Made by a program: the position numbers and the translations under genes. Shown here piece after piece: positions 1 to 7,501 of a DNA stretch of 64,000 nucleotides. This DNA comes from Brevibacillus fluminis. Lineage in GTDB: Bacteria > Bacillota > Bacilli > Brevibacillales > Brevibacillaceae. The notes under the pieces were generated by a model. The model saw only the letters and a list, made by a program, of their open reading frames with translations. It was not told where the DNA came from and did no database searches. The stretch covers positions 62,001 through 126,000 of the forward strand of contig NZ_RHHQ01000004.1 in NCBI RefSeq assembly GCF_003710825.1, given 5' to 3'. How positions within the stretch are numbered: the stretch's first letter is position 1; each line of letters begins with the position of its first letter.

Positions 1-76
1 CGGTGAAGGGACTTGAACCCCCACGGTTTCCCTCACGATTTTGAGTCGCGCGCGTCTGCCATTCCGCCACACCGGC
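1..76 (-). tRNA. tRNA-Leu (anticodon CAA), 3' end cut by window
   Basis: On the minus strand the sequence folds as a class II tRNA. The acceptor strand GCCGGTG starts at 76, followed by a D-arm, an anticodon loop CTCAAAA giving anticodon CAA (reads UUG), a long variable arm and a GGTTCAA T-loop. The matching 3' acceptor strand is CACCGGC; its last bases and the discriminator lie beyond position 1, so the gene is incomplete here by about three bases. It belongs to a tRNA cluster with the next gene. Confidence 0.93.
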
Positions 77-103
77 AAAATTCTATTCGTAAAAAAGCAA
101 ACA

Positions 104-176
104 TGCCGGCGATAGGACTTGAACCCACAACCCCCTGATTACAAGTCAGGTGCTCTACCAATTGAGCTACACCGGC
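104..176 (-). tRNA. tRNA-Thr (anticodon UGU)
   Basis: This is a complete 73-nt cloverleaf on the minus strand. It has acceptor strands GCCGGTG/CGCCGGC, a D-loop containing AATTGGTAGA, an anticodon stem CTGA with loop CTTGTAA giving anticodon TGT, and a T-arm with GGTTCAA. No CCA is encoded directly at the 3' end, the adjacent base being the discriminator A. It lies upstream of the tRNA-Leu in the same orientation and is probably co-transcribed with it. Confidence 0.95.
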
Positions 177-252
177 ACGATCATATTTTTGCATCTCTCT
201 GATGCTTTATGAATATACCATATGATAGATTTAAAGGTCAATAGTAGATTTC

Positions 253-284
253 AAAAAAGAGAGAATGATTGCTCATTCCCTCTC
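253..284 (-). terminator. Rho-independent terminator of the 273-596 gene
   Basis: Read on the minus strand, GAGAGGGAATGA pairs with TCATTCTCTC around a four-base loop and is followed by TTTTTT. The stem overlaps the stop codon of the small gene at 273-596. It separates that gene from the tRNA pair. Confidence 0.75.
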
Positions 285-596
285 CTCTGCCTGGTTTTTC
301 TCCTGTAGGACTTCTTCCGCCCATTTTACGAAAACGGCAAGCGCTGCTTCCACATCCGGAAAAAACTGCTCGGCTTCACAGACGTAATCCGGAAAATCGA
401 TGATCCGGTTGCGTCGGATACGAACCCCGTCTTCCTCGCATTTGATTTCTAAAAATGCAGGGACGGCTTCGTCTACGCCGTACGAGTTTTCCAGAAATTC
501 GTAGCTGCGCACCCATTCGAGAATGCGAATCTCACTGGGGCGCAAGCGCAGCACTTGCTCCAATGACATGATCGTTTCATTGCCGTAGTAATGCAT
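273..596 (-). CDS. hypothetical protein, 107 aa
   Basis: A small acidic soluble protein (many Glu/Asp) with no signal peptide or membrane segment and no motif I recognise. The start at 596 has an AGGTAGG-like ribosome site. An in-frame ATG ten codons later (start of MSLEQ) lacks an obvious site but could be the real start. It sits about a dozen bases downstream of the thioredoxin-like gene in the same orientation, so it is probably the last gene of a yycC-thioredoxin-hypothetical operon ending at the terminator that overlaps its stop. Function is unknown. Codon use and the neighbouring terminator support a real gene. Confidence 0.7.
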   Translation of the reverse strand: MHYYGNETIMSLEQVLRLRPSEIRILEWVRSYEFLENSYGVDEAVPAFLEIKCEEDGVRIRRNRIIDFPDYVCEAEQFFPDVEAALAVFVKWAEEVLQEKNQAEERE

Positions 597-608
597 CGGC
601 CTACCTGC

Positions 609-1175
609 TTAGAAGGAAGAGAGTAGGTCGCGCAATTCTTTGACAATCACCGTTTGATAACCAGTGCCTTCGCCGTATTGCTTCAGCATCTCGCTGCGTG
701 CTACCTTGATGTTCTCTTCATAATCTGCCGCATTGCGGTCTGGATTCGCTTGTTTGAATGCGACCATGACCTCCTGCACATGCTTCGGACGCGGGCCCCA
801 CGTACCAAGCACGTAACCGCCGGTATCGGCGATGATGACGACCGGAATCGACCGACCGCCCATGGTCAGATATTGATCCATCGTGTCCAGATGATCTTCC
901 ATCACCAAAATTTCTACAGGCATGCCTGTCTCTTCCAGTGCTTTCAAGACGACAGGCACATTGCGCACGACATCGCCGCACCATTCAGCCGCGAGAATCA
1001 GGCAGCGCAGGTCATCACGGAACTGCAAGGATTGGAAAAACTTCTGATCCTCTTCCTGTTCCCATGCAAACGATTCGTACCAGTTCAGGAATGTCTCTTT
1101 GTTTTTTTCCATCGAATCGATAAATGCTGCGGGCTTCAATCCTTTGCCCAGTTTATCCGTCACATTTTTGCTCAT
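609..1175 (-). CDS. thioredoxin-family protein with a single active-site Cys
   Basis: A 188-aa thioredoxin-fold protein of the type found as soluble Bacillales proteins (thioredoxin_9-like, recognised by overall pattern). After a helical N-terminus of about 55 residues comes the beta-strand/active-site segment LAAEWCGDV, where the usual CxxC is replaced by WCGD with one cysteine, then the cis-proline segment GGRSIPVV and a GTWGPRP loop. The lack of the second cysteine argues against ordinary dithiol oxidoreductase activity. A monothiol, bacillithiol-linked or redox-sensing role is possible, which is inference. Its ATG overlaps the stop of the YycC-like gene (ATGA), showing translational coupling. 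The ribosome site GGAGGAGACG precedes the start. Confidence 0.85.
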   Translation of the reverse strand: MSKNVTDKLGKGLKPAAFIDSMEKNKETFLNWYESFAWEQEEDQKFFQSLQFRDDLRCLILAAEWCGDVVRNVPVVLKALEETGMPVEILVMEDHLDTMDQYLTMGGRSIPVVIIADTGGYVLGTWGPRPKHVQEVMVAFKQANPDRNAADYEENIKVARSEMLKQYGEGTGYQTVIVKELRDLLSSF

Positions 1176-1342
1176 TTTTCGTCTCCTCCTTTGGTTTCTT
1201 CTGTTTCCTTGCTCTCTTGGGCAAGCTCCATCAGCTTTTTCATCAAGATATGCTGGGGCATGTGCATGAGCTGCTCGAGCGGCACATTCAGTTTTTCCGC
1301 CAGCTTCACAGCTGTTTCAGCCGATATTTGCAGGGGCCTCAT
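1172..1342 (-). CDS. yycC: YycC-like small protein
   Basis: A 56-aa protein beginning MRPLQISAETA and continuing with the LEQLMHMPQHIL segment that I recognise as the YycC-like family of Bacillales. These short helical proteins have unknown function. The start at 1342 is chosen over an upstream in-frame ATG because AAGGAGG lies at ideal distance before it and because the family starts at MRPLQIS. The C-terminal third is very charged (Glu/Lys). The gene overlaps the thioredoxin-like gene by four bases. Confidence 0.85.
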   Translation of the reverse strand: MRPLQISAETAVKLAEKLNVPLEQLMHMPQHILMKKLMELAQESKETEETKGGDEK

Positions 1343-1451
1343 CCCACTTCTCCTCCTTGCTGGCATGCTCGGTTATGTAGATAACTCTCTCCATAGTACG
1401 GGAAAATAGGCGAGTTTACCAGTCTTACGCATGCGAATAGGCCACAAACGG

Positions 1452-1488
1452 AAAAGCCCCGGCACGGCGATACCGTACACAGGGCTTT
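1452..1488 (-). terminator. Rho-independent terminator
   Basis: On the minus strand AAAGCCC pairs with GGGCTTT, with a second inner pairing ACGG/CCGT, followed by TTTTCC. It lies just after the stop of the small cysteine-containing gene at 1497-1697. Confidence 0.65.
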
Positions 1489-1496
1489 GCGGCCGT

Positions 1497-1697
1497 TCAT
1501 TTTCCTCTGGTCAAGATGCATGGCACGCCATAGCCGATCGCCCCTGGCTTCGACATCTTCTCCAGATAGTTTAAACCGCGCTGGCATTGCTGCTTGCATG
1601 CCGCACATGTTTGTGATGTGACAATTTTCATATTGCGTTTGCTGCGTTCAACTGCTGCCGGATCTTTCTTTTTGATCTTTTTCCCCGCTTTTGCCAC
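1497..1697 (-). CDS. small basic protein with Cys motifs
   Basis: About 66 aa if started at the GTG at 1697, where AGAGG precedes the start; upstream in-frame ATG codons lie in sequence that does not look coding. The N-terminus is Lys-rich (KKIKKKD). The C-terminal half carries CAACKQQC and a later single Cys before the end (GVPCILT), a pattern suggesting a small metal-binding or zinc-ribbon-like protein. I do not recognise a named family with confidence. It ends at a good terminator, which supports a real transcription unit. It could also be a DNA- or RNA-binding mini-protein. Confidence 0.55.
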   Translation of the reverse strand: MAKAGKKIKKKDPAAVERSKRNMKIVTSQTCAACKQQCQRGLNYLEKMSKPGAIGYGVPCILTRGK

Positions 1698-1777
1698 AGG
1701 ACCTCTGCCCCTTCCCGCCGATAGGTATCGCCCTATCATCATATGTGGGAATGGCACTGCCCTCTCTAGTTGTTCGT

Positions 1778-1972
1778 CTAATGTTTATCCCATATCTCGT
1801 ATGGATCATTCTCCGCAATGCTGAAATAACCCCGTCTCGTCTCCTGAAAGCGCTTGCTTGGAAATGTACTGCCCTCATCGCAAGCAGCATCCGTGCCGAG
1901 ATCCATGCGCGTCAGTTTGACAGAACGCTTTTCCTTTTCCACTTTGTCTAGCACTTTTACTCCTTGCACCAC
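1778..1972 (-). CDS. putative small hypothetical protein, 64 aa
   Basis: The reading frame has natural-looking codon use and residues such as GYFSIAENDPYEIWDKH at its end. Two start options exist. A GTG at 1972 is preceded by GGGGAGGGG, and a GTG at 1954 is preceded by AAGGAG inside the frame. I give the longer one. No domain, signal or membrane segment is visible. It is transcribed leftward, divergent from the leader and acetyltransferase fusion at 2.1-4.3 kb. It may be followed by the small cysteine protein gene on the same transcript (gap about 80 bases). Only moderately sure it is expressed. Confidence 0.4.
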   Translation of the reverse strand: MVQGVKVLDKVEKEKRSVKLTRMDLGTDAACDEGSTFPSKRFQETRRGYFSIAENDPYEIWDKH

Positions 1973-2074
1973 TGATCCCCTCCCCGCAAATCTTCGACAC
2001 CCACGCACATCAAGATCCTTGCGTTATTACCTTATGTGTAGTGAAAATGGTTTATGCCATTGGCTATTGTAAAG

Positions 2075-2105
2075 GTTTACGACGGAAACCAAACCCGTCG
2101 TAAAC
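2075..2105. promoter_or_regulatory. 11-bp inverted repeat upstream of the leader promoter
   Basis: GTTTACGACGG and CCGTCGTAAAC form a perfect 11-bp dyad around nine bases. It ends five bases before the -35 hexamer of the promoter at 2111-2139 and lies between divergent genes. No T-run follows directly, so an operator for a regulator is at least as likely as a terminator. Confidence 0.55.
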
Positions 2106-2110
2106 AATGG

Positions 2111-2139
2111 TTGACAACCCGTTTTTTTCCAAGTACGAT
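2111..2139 (+). promoter_or_regulatory. sigma-A-type promoter of the leader
   Basis: TTGACA at 2111-2116, a 17-base spacer and TACGAT at 2134-2139. The -35 is perfect and the -10 keeps T, A, A and T of the consensus. Transcription would begin near 2146 and run through the mini-ORF and terminator toward the 2439 gene. Confidence 0.6.
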
Positions 2140-2175
2140 CAATTGCAGGAGATAGACGAAAGGGGAATCTAGCGA

Positions 2176-2193
2176 ATGCCAGCTACATTGTAA
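2176..2193 (+). CDS. candidate leader mini-ORF (MPATL)
   Basis: ATG-CCA-GCT-ACA-TTG-TAA with AAAGGGG ten bases upstream. Its stop codon lies inside the left arm of the long inverted repeat at 2189-2292, so a ribosome here would block that pairing. A second ATG one base beyond the stop opens another four-codon frame. The arrangement resembles ribosome-controlled leaders of antibiotic-resistance genes, but such a short frame can also arise by chance. Confidence 0.3.
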   Translation: MPATL

Positions 2194-2292
2194 TGGTTAA
2201 TCAATAAAGTGAAGAGCGTATTGACGTTCCAGCCGTTTTTTTGCAACAGGCTGTCGACTACGGGATACGTCCGTCCACTTTTAACCATTACA
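2189..2292 (+). promoter_or_regulatory. long-range 12-bp inverted repeat in the leader
   Basis: TGTAATGGTTAA at 2189-2200 is perfectly complementary to TTAACCATTACA at 2281-2292. The pairing would close an 80-base loop within the untranslated leader, between the mini-ORF and the terminator. It may be part of an alternative RNA fold that decides read-through. Confidence 0.4.
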
Positions 2293-2328
2293 GGGAACGC
2301 AGGCAATCGGTAGCGATAAACGATTCCA

Positions 2329-2364
2329 AGCGGAAAACCTTTTTTGGTTTCCGCTTTTTCTTTT
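2329..2364 (+). terminator. terminator/attenuator before the acetyltransferase fusion
   Basis: AGCGGAAAACC pairs with GGTTTCCGCT (one bulged A) around six T, followed by TTTTTCTTTT. It lies downstream of the leader promoter and 75 bases upstream of the 2439 start, so transcripts from 2146 must read through it to express the gene. Confidence 0.65.
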
Positions 2365-2438
2365 GGAAATCTTCTATTCTCCTTTCTCTCCGAAGTGTCG
2401 GTTCCTTCTGATCAAAACGTAATAGGAGGAAACTCAAG

Positions 2439-4346
2439 ATGAGTACATTGAAATACTTCCCTACGCTAGAAACAAAACGCCTGCGCTTACGCGAAATGAC
2501 CGAACACGACGCCATTGATCTGTTTGGCTACTATTCGGATCGCGAGGTGACAAAATATTTGGATTGGTTTGGCCCTTCTTCGGTAGAAGCGGCTAAACGA
2601 ATGATCGTCAGCTGGAACGAAGGTTTTCAAGAAGATCGGCTGATCCGCTGGGGCATTACGTTAAAAAGCGTTGACACGGTGATTGGTACGATCATCCTCA
2701 CACCGGTTCGCGGCCCCTTCCACTGGAAACTGCCGATCGTCATCGGCTATGAGCTGGCTCGATCCTATTGGAATCAAGGAATCATGACCGAAGCACTGCG
2801 GGCGGTCATCCCTTACATTTTTGATGAGATGCGTAATCACCGGATTTGCGCGGAAGTCTTTTTGGAGAACGGTGCCTCCGAGCAGATTTTGAAAAAGCTC
2901 GGATTTCAGGAAGAAGGCATCATGCGCCAGCACCTCTGGCACGAAGGGTACGGAACATGGCACGATGTCAAAGCATTTGCTCTGCTAAAAGAAGACGCTG
3001 TGCCAACCCAATCCACCTCTGCCAGCTGCGTATCTGCGCTTAACGACTATCTGAACGCAATGGATCGACGAGGCTATTTGAACGGCTCCGTACTCGTCGC
3101 TCACCGCGGAAACGTATTGGTAGCAAAAGGGTTTGGAACAGCTGATGCAGTGCATGACATTCCCAATACGCCGCAAACGAAATTTCGGATTGGTTCGCTG
3201 TCGAAAGGTTTTACGGCGTTCGCGATCATGCAGCTCCAAGATCAAGGGTTGCTGCATGTAGATGATCCTATCGCAAACCATCTCCCTGACTTTCCGAATG
3301 GGGAGCGTATCACGATCCACCATTTGCTGACGCATACGTCCGGGCTGTATAACTACGCGGGGACGCTGCAATTTTGGCAAAACGACATGCGCTTGTTCTC
3401 AGCTTCCATCGAGGATATTATCGCTCTGTTCCGCGATGAGCCGCTTGCTTTTGCCCCAGGTGAGGAATGTGCATACAGCAATTCCGGCTACATCCTTTTG
3501 ACTGCCATCATCGAGAAAGCGAGCAGGTTGTCTTATGCCGACTATATGCGCACGAAGGTTTTGCAGCCACTTGGTATGCTCGACTCAGGCTGTGATAATG
3601 GCCGCACAGTCGTAAAAGGTCAAGCTTCCGGTTACTCTGTATGGAAAGCATTCATCCATCCCGAGTATGAGGACATGTCAAAAGCGCTTGGCGCGTATGG
3701 TCTATATGCCACAGTTGAAGATTTATACCGCTGGGATCGTGCCTTGCAGTCCAGTGAGCTGATCAGCTCCGATAGTTTGACACGCATGTTCTCGACCTAT
3801 CCCGATACATATGGCGGGTATGGCTGGTTCATTTCCGACGCTACCGTGCAAGGTATGACACGCAAAAAAATCAGCCACCTCGGTGACGTCGGCGGCTTTA
3901 CGGCTCATATCGCCCGCTATCCAGACGATGAACTGGTTGTGATCTTCTGTAGCAACATGATCATTTCGCCTGTTGAGCGCATCACGGACGACCTCGCTCG
4001 CATTGCTCTCGGTGAAACGGTGCAAGCGCCGCCTCACCTCCCGGCAATTGAGGTAAGCCCGTCACAGCTTGTGCCATTTGCAGGTGTGTATGACCAACGC
4101 GATATGACCGGCGGGCCTGTCATCATAACGTACGAAGACGAGCGCCTATACATCGAGATGCCAAAAAGATATGGCGTCCGCTACAAATACGGGATGACCC
4201 CCGTTGATGCTACTGGCACTCAGCTTACCTTCGTAACGGATTTTGTTGACGAGCTGGTGCGCATACTTCCTCCTGATAGCGAGGCATGCGGACAGCTTCT
4301 GTATCGCGACATTACGGGCACGGAACGTCTTTTCATAAAAAAATAG
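2439..4346 (+). CDS. GNAT acetyltransferase fused to a beta-lactamase-fold serine hydrolase
   Basis: A 635-aa two-domain protein. Residues about 8-182 are a RimJ/RimL-type GNAT N-acetyltransferase (LETKRLRLREM start, acetyl-CoA-binding segment ARSYWNQGIMTEAL, and ASEQILKKLGF). After a short linker, residues about 200-530 form a class C beta-lactamase/PBP-fold hydrolase with nucleophile motif S253-L-S-K256, Y346-S-N348 and H480-L-G482 replacing KTG. A beta-rich tail follows. No signal peptide is visible, so it should be cytoplasmic, unlike real beta-lactamases. The hydrolase is more likely an esterase or peptidase. AGGAGG sits eight bases before the ATG. The gene lies behind a leader with promoter, mini-ORF and terminator. 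Substrates are unknown; acetylation plus hydrolysis of the same small molecule or peptide is a guess. Confidence 0.88.
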   Translation: MSTLKYFPTLETKRLRLREMTEHDAIDLFGYYSDREVTKYLDWFGPSSVEAAKRMIVSWNEGFQEDRLIRWGITLKSVDTVIGTIILTPVRGPFHWKLPIVIGYELARSYWNQGIMTEALRAVIPYIFDEMRNHRICAEVFLENGASEQILKKLGFQEEGIMRQHLWHEGYGTWHDVKAFALLKEDAVPTQSTSASCVSALNDYLNAMDRRGYLNGSVLVAHRGNVLVAKGFGTADAVHDIPNTPQTKFRIGSLSKGFTAFAIMQLQDQGLLHVDDPIANHLPDFPNGERITIHHLLTHTSGLYNYAGTLQFWQNDMRLFSASIEDIIALFRDEPLAFAPGEECAYSNSGYILLTAIIEKASRLSYADYMRTKVLQPLGMLDSGCDNGRTVVKGQASGYSVWKAFIHPEYEDMSKALGAYGLYATVEDLYRWDRALQSSELISSDSLTRMFSTYPDTYGGYGWFISDATVQGMTRKKISHLGDVGGFTAHIARYPDDELVVIFCSNMIISPVERITDDLARIALGETVQAPPHLPAIEVSPSQLVPFAGVYDQRDMTGGPVIITYEDERLYIEMPKRYGVRYKYGMTPVDATGTQLTFVTDFVDELVRILPPDSEACGQLLYRDITGTERLFIKK

Positions 4347-4369
4347 AAAAAATACTCGCATCATCAAAA

Positions 4370-4404
4370 AAACCGTCCAGCTACCTTACAGGCTTGGACG
4401 GTTT
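4370..4404. terminator. bidirectional terminator between convergent genes
   Basis: AAACCGTCCAG pairs with TTGGACGGTTT (ten pairs) with A-rich flank on the left and T-rich flank on the right. It serves both the fusion gene (plus) and the ResA-like gene (minus). Confidence 0.8.
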
Positions 4405-4422
4405 CGCTACATTTTTTCTCGC

Positions 4423-4941
4423 TTACAACAGTTTTTTCAGTTGCTTCTCCAGCTCTTCTTCATCGAGCATTCCCAGTACTTGATGCACAATCATCCCGTT
4501 CTTGTCCACGAAAAACGTCGTTGGAAACGCCATGATTTGATACTGCTTGGAGACTTCCCCTTTTTCATCCATCGGAATAGGGAATGGCAGATTAAACGTT
4601 TCTACAAACTTCTTCGCATCGGCCAGTTGGTCGTTGCTGGTTGAGTTAACGGCGTAGAAATCGACTTGACCTTTGTATTTGTTATACATTTTTGCCAGAT
4701 CAGGTGCTTCTTCCTTGCACGGACCGCACCAGGAAGCCCAGAAATTGATAACCAGTGGTTTTTCTCGCTTTCCGCCCACTTTGTACGTTTGTCCATCCAG
4801 ACCAACCAGCGAAAAATGCGGTGCAGAATAGCCCACCGTCGGTTTTTGTTCTGCGACGACAGCCATACTCTTATTCATATTGGTATATACGGTAAAACCG
4901 ACAAGCAAGACGAAAACGAACAAAAAACCCCACTTTTTCAA
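4423..4941 (-). CDS. ResA/StoA-like thiol-disulfide oxidoreductase, membrane anchored
   Basis: A 172-aa TlpA-family protein. One N-terminal membrane anchor (residues about 4-20) places a thioredoxin domain outside the membrane. The active site is W71-C72-G73-P74-C75, and the cis-proline segment is FPTTFFVD. The typical AhpC/TSA start (APHFSLVGLDGQ) and PLVINFWASWC strand are clear. In the family these proteins reduce apocytochrome c haem-binding cysteines (ResA) or spore-coat and PBP thiols (StoA). The gene directly follows ccdA, the membrane carrier that would supply its electrons. I cannot tell ResA from StoA by sequence here, though pairing with ccdA is seen with both. Confidence 0.88.
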   Translation of the reverse strand: MKKWGFLFVFVLLVGFTVYTNMNKSMAVVAEQKPTVGYSAPHFSLVGLDGQTYKVGGKREKPLVINFWASWCGPCKEEAPDLAKMYNKYKGQVDFYAVNSTSNDQLADAKKFVETFNLPFPIPMDEKGEVSKQYQIMAFPTTFFVDKNGMIVHQVLGMLDEEELEKQLKKLL

Positions 4942-4968
4942 AGAAGAACACCTCTTGTATGTATTGAG

Positions 4969-5679
4969 TTAGAATCCGGTGAATCCTCCAAACAAATTGA
5001 TGAGCACCCGCGTGATGATCGTCAATTGGTCGGTGTAGAGCAAAATCCCGAACAAAATCATGACGCCGCCGCCGATTTTCATCATCAAGTCCGAGTATTT
5101 GAGAATCGCTCTGATTTTGCTGATGAAAAACGTCATAACGAAGAATGGAATCGCGAAGCCGACCGTGTACGCCAGCGTGTAGGATAACGCCCGCGTCGGG
5201 TCAGCCATACCCAGTGCGATAATGGACGTCAAGATCGGTCCGACACAAGGTGTCCACCCTGCCGCATAGGTGATCCCCACCAATATGGAACCAGTATACC
5301 CGATTGGCCGAGATTTTAAATCAACTTTCCATGTTTTCATCATCCAGTCCATTTTGAATAATCCGGTCATGACCAAGCCCATGATGGCCAACAATATGCC
5401 GCCCAATTGACGAATCAAATCTTGCTGGTTTTTGAAAAAGCTGCCGATCCAGGTCGTGGAAAGTCCAAGCGCGATGAACACGATCGAAAACCCAAGAATG
5501 AAAAAAAGCGTATGTAACAGTGCCTGACGCTGAAAAACGGTGCGCCCTTTTTTGACTTCATCGACGGTGATTCCCGTGATGTATGAAATGAACGATGGAT
5601 ATAGAGGCAGGCAGCATGGGGAGATAAATGACAGGAACCCTGCACCAAATGCCAATATAAGTGAAACGTTTGCTTCCAT
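4969..5679 (-). CDS. ccdA: CcdA, membrane thiol-electron carrier
   Basis: A 236-aa polytopic protein with six predicted membrane helices and the two conserved cysteine segments of CcdA/DsbD-beta: SFISPCCLP near the N-terminus and GWTPCVGP in the middle. It passes electrons from cytoplasmic thioredoxin to extracytoplasmic ResA-like proteins for cytochrome c maturation and spore formation. I start it at 5679: an upstream ATG at 5691 is in frame, but GGAGG, the ribosome site, lies between the two. The gene is followed by the ResA-like gene with a 27-base gap, forming a functional operon. Confidence 0.92.
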   Translation of the reverse strand: MEANVSLILAFGAGFLSFISPCCLPLYPSFISYITGITVDEVKKGRTVFQRQALLHTLFFILGFSIVFIALGLSTTWIGSFFKNQQDLIRQLGGILLAIMGLVMTGLFKMDWMMKTWKVDLKSRPIGYTGSILVGITYAAGWTPCVGPILTSIIALGMADPTRALSYTLAYTVGFAIPFFVMTFFISKIRAILKYSDLMMKIGGGVMILFGILLYTDQLTIITRVLINLFGGFTGF

Positions 5680-5759
5680 AGCAACCTCCATGCACTCTGA
5701 TGGGTATCGTCCCTATTGTAACAAAAAAAGACTCGACAGGAAGCCCTGAAGAGTCGGCG

Positions 5760-7346
5760 TTACGAATCTGCCACATTTTGCCCATTGCTTTTGAAGCGAG
5801 AAGCCGGGAAGCTGACGGTGAAACAGGCGCCTCCAAGCAGAGGAGACTGGTCTGCGGCGATGTGACCTTGGTGATCTTCAACGATTCGCTTTGTGGTCAA
5901 AAGACCAAGCCCTGTCCCGTCCTGCTTGGTCGTAAAAAACGGCGTGAATAGCGACGATTGCACTTCAGGGGGCAGACCCGGACCGTCATCCTCTACAGTC
6001 ACGACCACATGCCCATCTTTCTCCAACACACAAACCGCGACCTTGGTTCCATTATCACTCACTGCCTCAAGCGCGTTTTTACACAGGTTGAGTAAAACTT
6101 GCCGGATGCGCTGCTTCAGCCCATAGACGGTTGAATCAGCTGCTAGCAATTCACAATAGATGGCAATCCCTCTTCGATTCGCCTCGGGCTCAAGCAACCG
6201 AACGACGCCGCAAGCCTCCTCCGCCAATTGAAAATGTTCGGGCATGTGGCTGTCATGCCGAAAACGCGCCAGTACCAAGACATCGTTCAACAGCCCTTCC
6301 ATCCGCTCAATCTCTGTCTGAATGACAGAAAAATAAGCGCCCGTCTCATCCACTGAGCCACGCTCCCGAATCAGCTGGATAAAGCCTTTCACGGATGTAA
6401 GCGGATTGCGTATTTCATGGGCAATCCCAGCAGCCAATTGTCCAACGGCAGCAAGCGCGTCCCGCTTGCTGAGCTCCTCCTCAAACTGCTTGCTCTGAGT
6501 CACATTCCGAAACACCGCAATGGCTCCCCACATCTGCTGCCCAAGTCGGATGGGGCGGATCGTGAAGGTGATCCATCTGCCATGATAATCGGCGACATAA
6601 TGGCCGGGTGTTCCTTGCCGTACCGCCCAATGAAAGTATTGCTGCTCGGGTCGCTGCCCCATTATGAGTTCCACATGGCGTGTAATGATATGTTCCTTTT
6701 CGACCAAGAACATGTCGGCGAGCGCATCGTTTGCATCACGGATGGCTAGCTCCTGATCAACGAGAAGCAATCCAATGTCAGTTGAGTTGAACACCATGTC
6801 CACAATCTCTTTTTCGGCCGTTTCTAGCAATTGCATGGTAGTACCGGACGTAAAATCAGCTCGATCGGCACGCATGGCGGAAACACGCTCCTCATAAGCT
6901 TCCGCGTAATGCTTCATATACATGTCCAAATATTGATAAATGCGTATTTCAATCTGTTGGTAAGTAAGTCTGTCTTCAAGTGGCACGTCAATCTCTTTGA
7001 TAGCAGCACGGCACGCATCAAGCAAATGATCGCGCATCAGTCGCATCCGTTCCAGCCCATAATGCAGCGGAATGCCCACTTCAGCCCGCTGTACCGCGTA
7101 TTTGGTGGCACTGTCCAGCAAATACCCATCCGAACCGCTTACCAGCGTTTCAGCCAACTCGATCAGCACGTTTTGAAAAATGGCGATGGAAGCGCTTCGC
7201 TCTTCCATTAGCAGCAAGGTGAGACGTTTCGAATCCGACATTGCATCAAACGCTTGAACCCCAATCTGATGCGCCCGTTCATGGATAAAGTGATGTATGT
7301 AATGTATCATTCGATCAATGACGTCCCCTTCTCTCGCGCGTTCCAC
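5760..7346 (-). CDS. orphan PAS-sensor histidine kinase
   Basis: A 528-aa soluble kinase without membrane segments. Residues 1-170 are an all-helical region resembling the RsbRD_N-type input domain, and residues about 185-290 are a PAS domain (FNSTDIGLLLVDQEL). Then comes HisKA with phospho-acceptor H310 in AHEIRNPLTS, and an HATPase with NLCKNALEA, EDDGPGLP and GTGLGL. No response regulator is adjacent. This, with the KinA-like HisKA sequence, suggests feeding a Spo0F/Spo0A-type phosphorelay (inference). Start uncertain: GTG at 7346 has a weak ribosome site, whereas ATG at 7310 lies behind AAGGGG. It is transcribed toward ccdA but ends about 80 bases before it, so it is probably a separate unit. 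Confidence 0.9.
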   Translation of the reverse strand: MERAREGDVIDRMIHYIHHFIHERAHQIGVQAFDAMSDSKRLTLLLMEERSASIAIFQNVLIELAETLVSGSDGYLLDSATKYAVQRAEVGIPLHYGLERMRLMRDHLLDACRAAIKEIDVPLEDRLTYQQIEIRIYQYLDMYMKHYAEAYEERVSAMRADRADFTSGTTMQLLETAEKEIVDMVFNSTDIGLLLVDQELAIRDANDALADMFLVEKEHIITRHVELIMGQRPEQQYFHWAVRQGTPGHYVADYHGRWITFTIRPIRLGQQMWGAIAVFRNVTQSKQFEEELSKRDALAAVGQLAAGIAHEIRNPLTSVKGFIQLIRERGSVDETGAYFSVIQTEIERMEGLLNDVLVLARFRHDSHMPEHFQLAEEACGVVRLLEPEANRRGIAIYCELLAADSTVYGLKQRIRQVLLNLCKNALEAVSDNGTKVAVCVLEKDGHVVVTVEDDGPGLPPEVQSSLFTPFFTTKQDGTGLGLLTTKRIVEDHQGHIAADQSPLLGGACFTVSFPASRFKSNGQNVADS

Positions 7347-7456
7347 TTGTTTTCTTCTTTTAGCTCGCCCTTATTTTACTAAATAATGCCAACTACAGCA
7401 AAACAAAAGATCGTCTTTGTTCGTAACAATTGAAAAATTCGATGAATTGGCGATAG

Positions 7457-7484
7457 AAAAAAGCCCAGCCTGACGATCGGCTGG
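7457..7484 (-). terminator. Rho-independent terminator
   Basis: On the minus strand CCAGCC pairs with GGCTGG around eight bases, followed by GCTTTTTT. It ends the gene at 7502-8413. Confidence 0.8.
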
Positions 7485-7501
7485 TTCAGTTCTGTCGCGA
7501 A

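Noticed and set aside
654..1409. 251-codon plus-strand frame opposite the thioredoxin-like and YycC-like genes
   Set aside because: Cys/His/Phe-rich shadow. Real genes lie on the other strand with ribosome sites and family matches.
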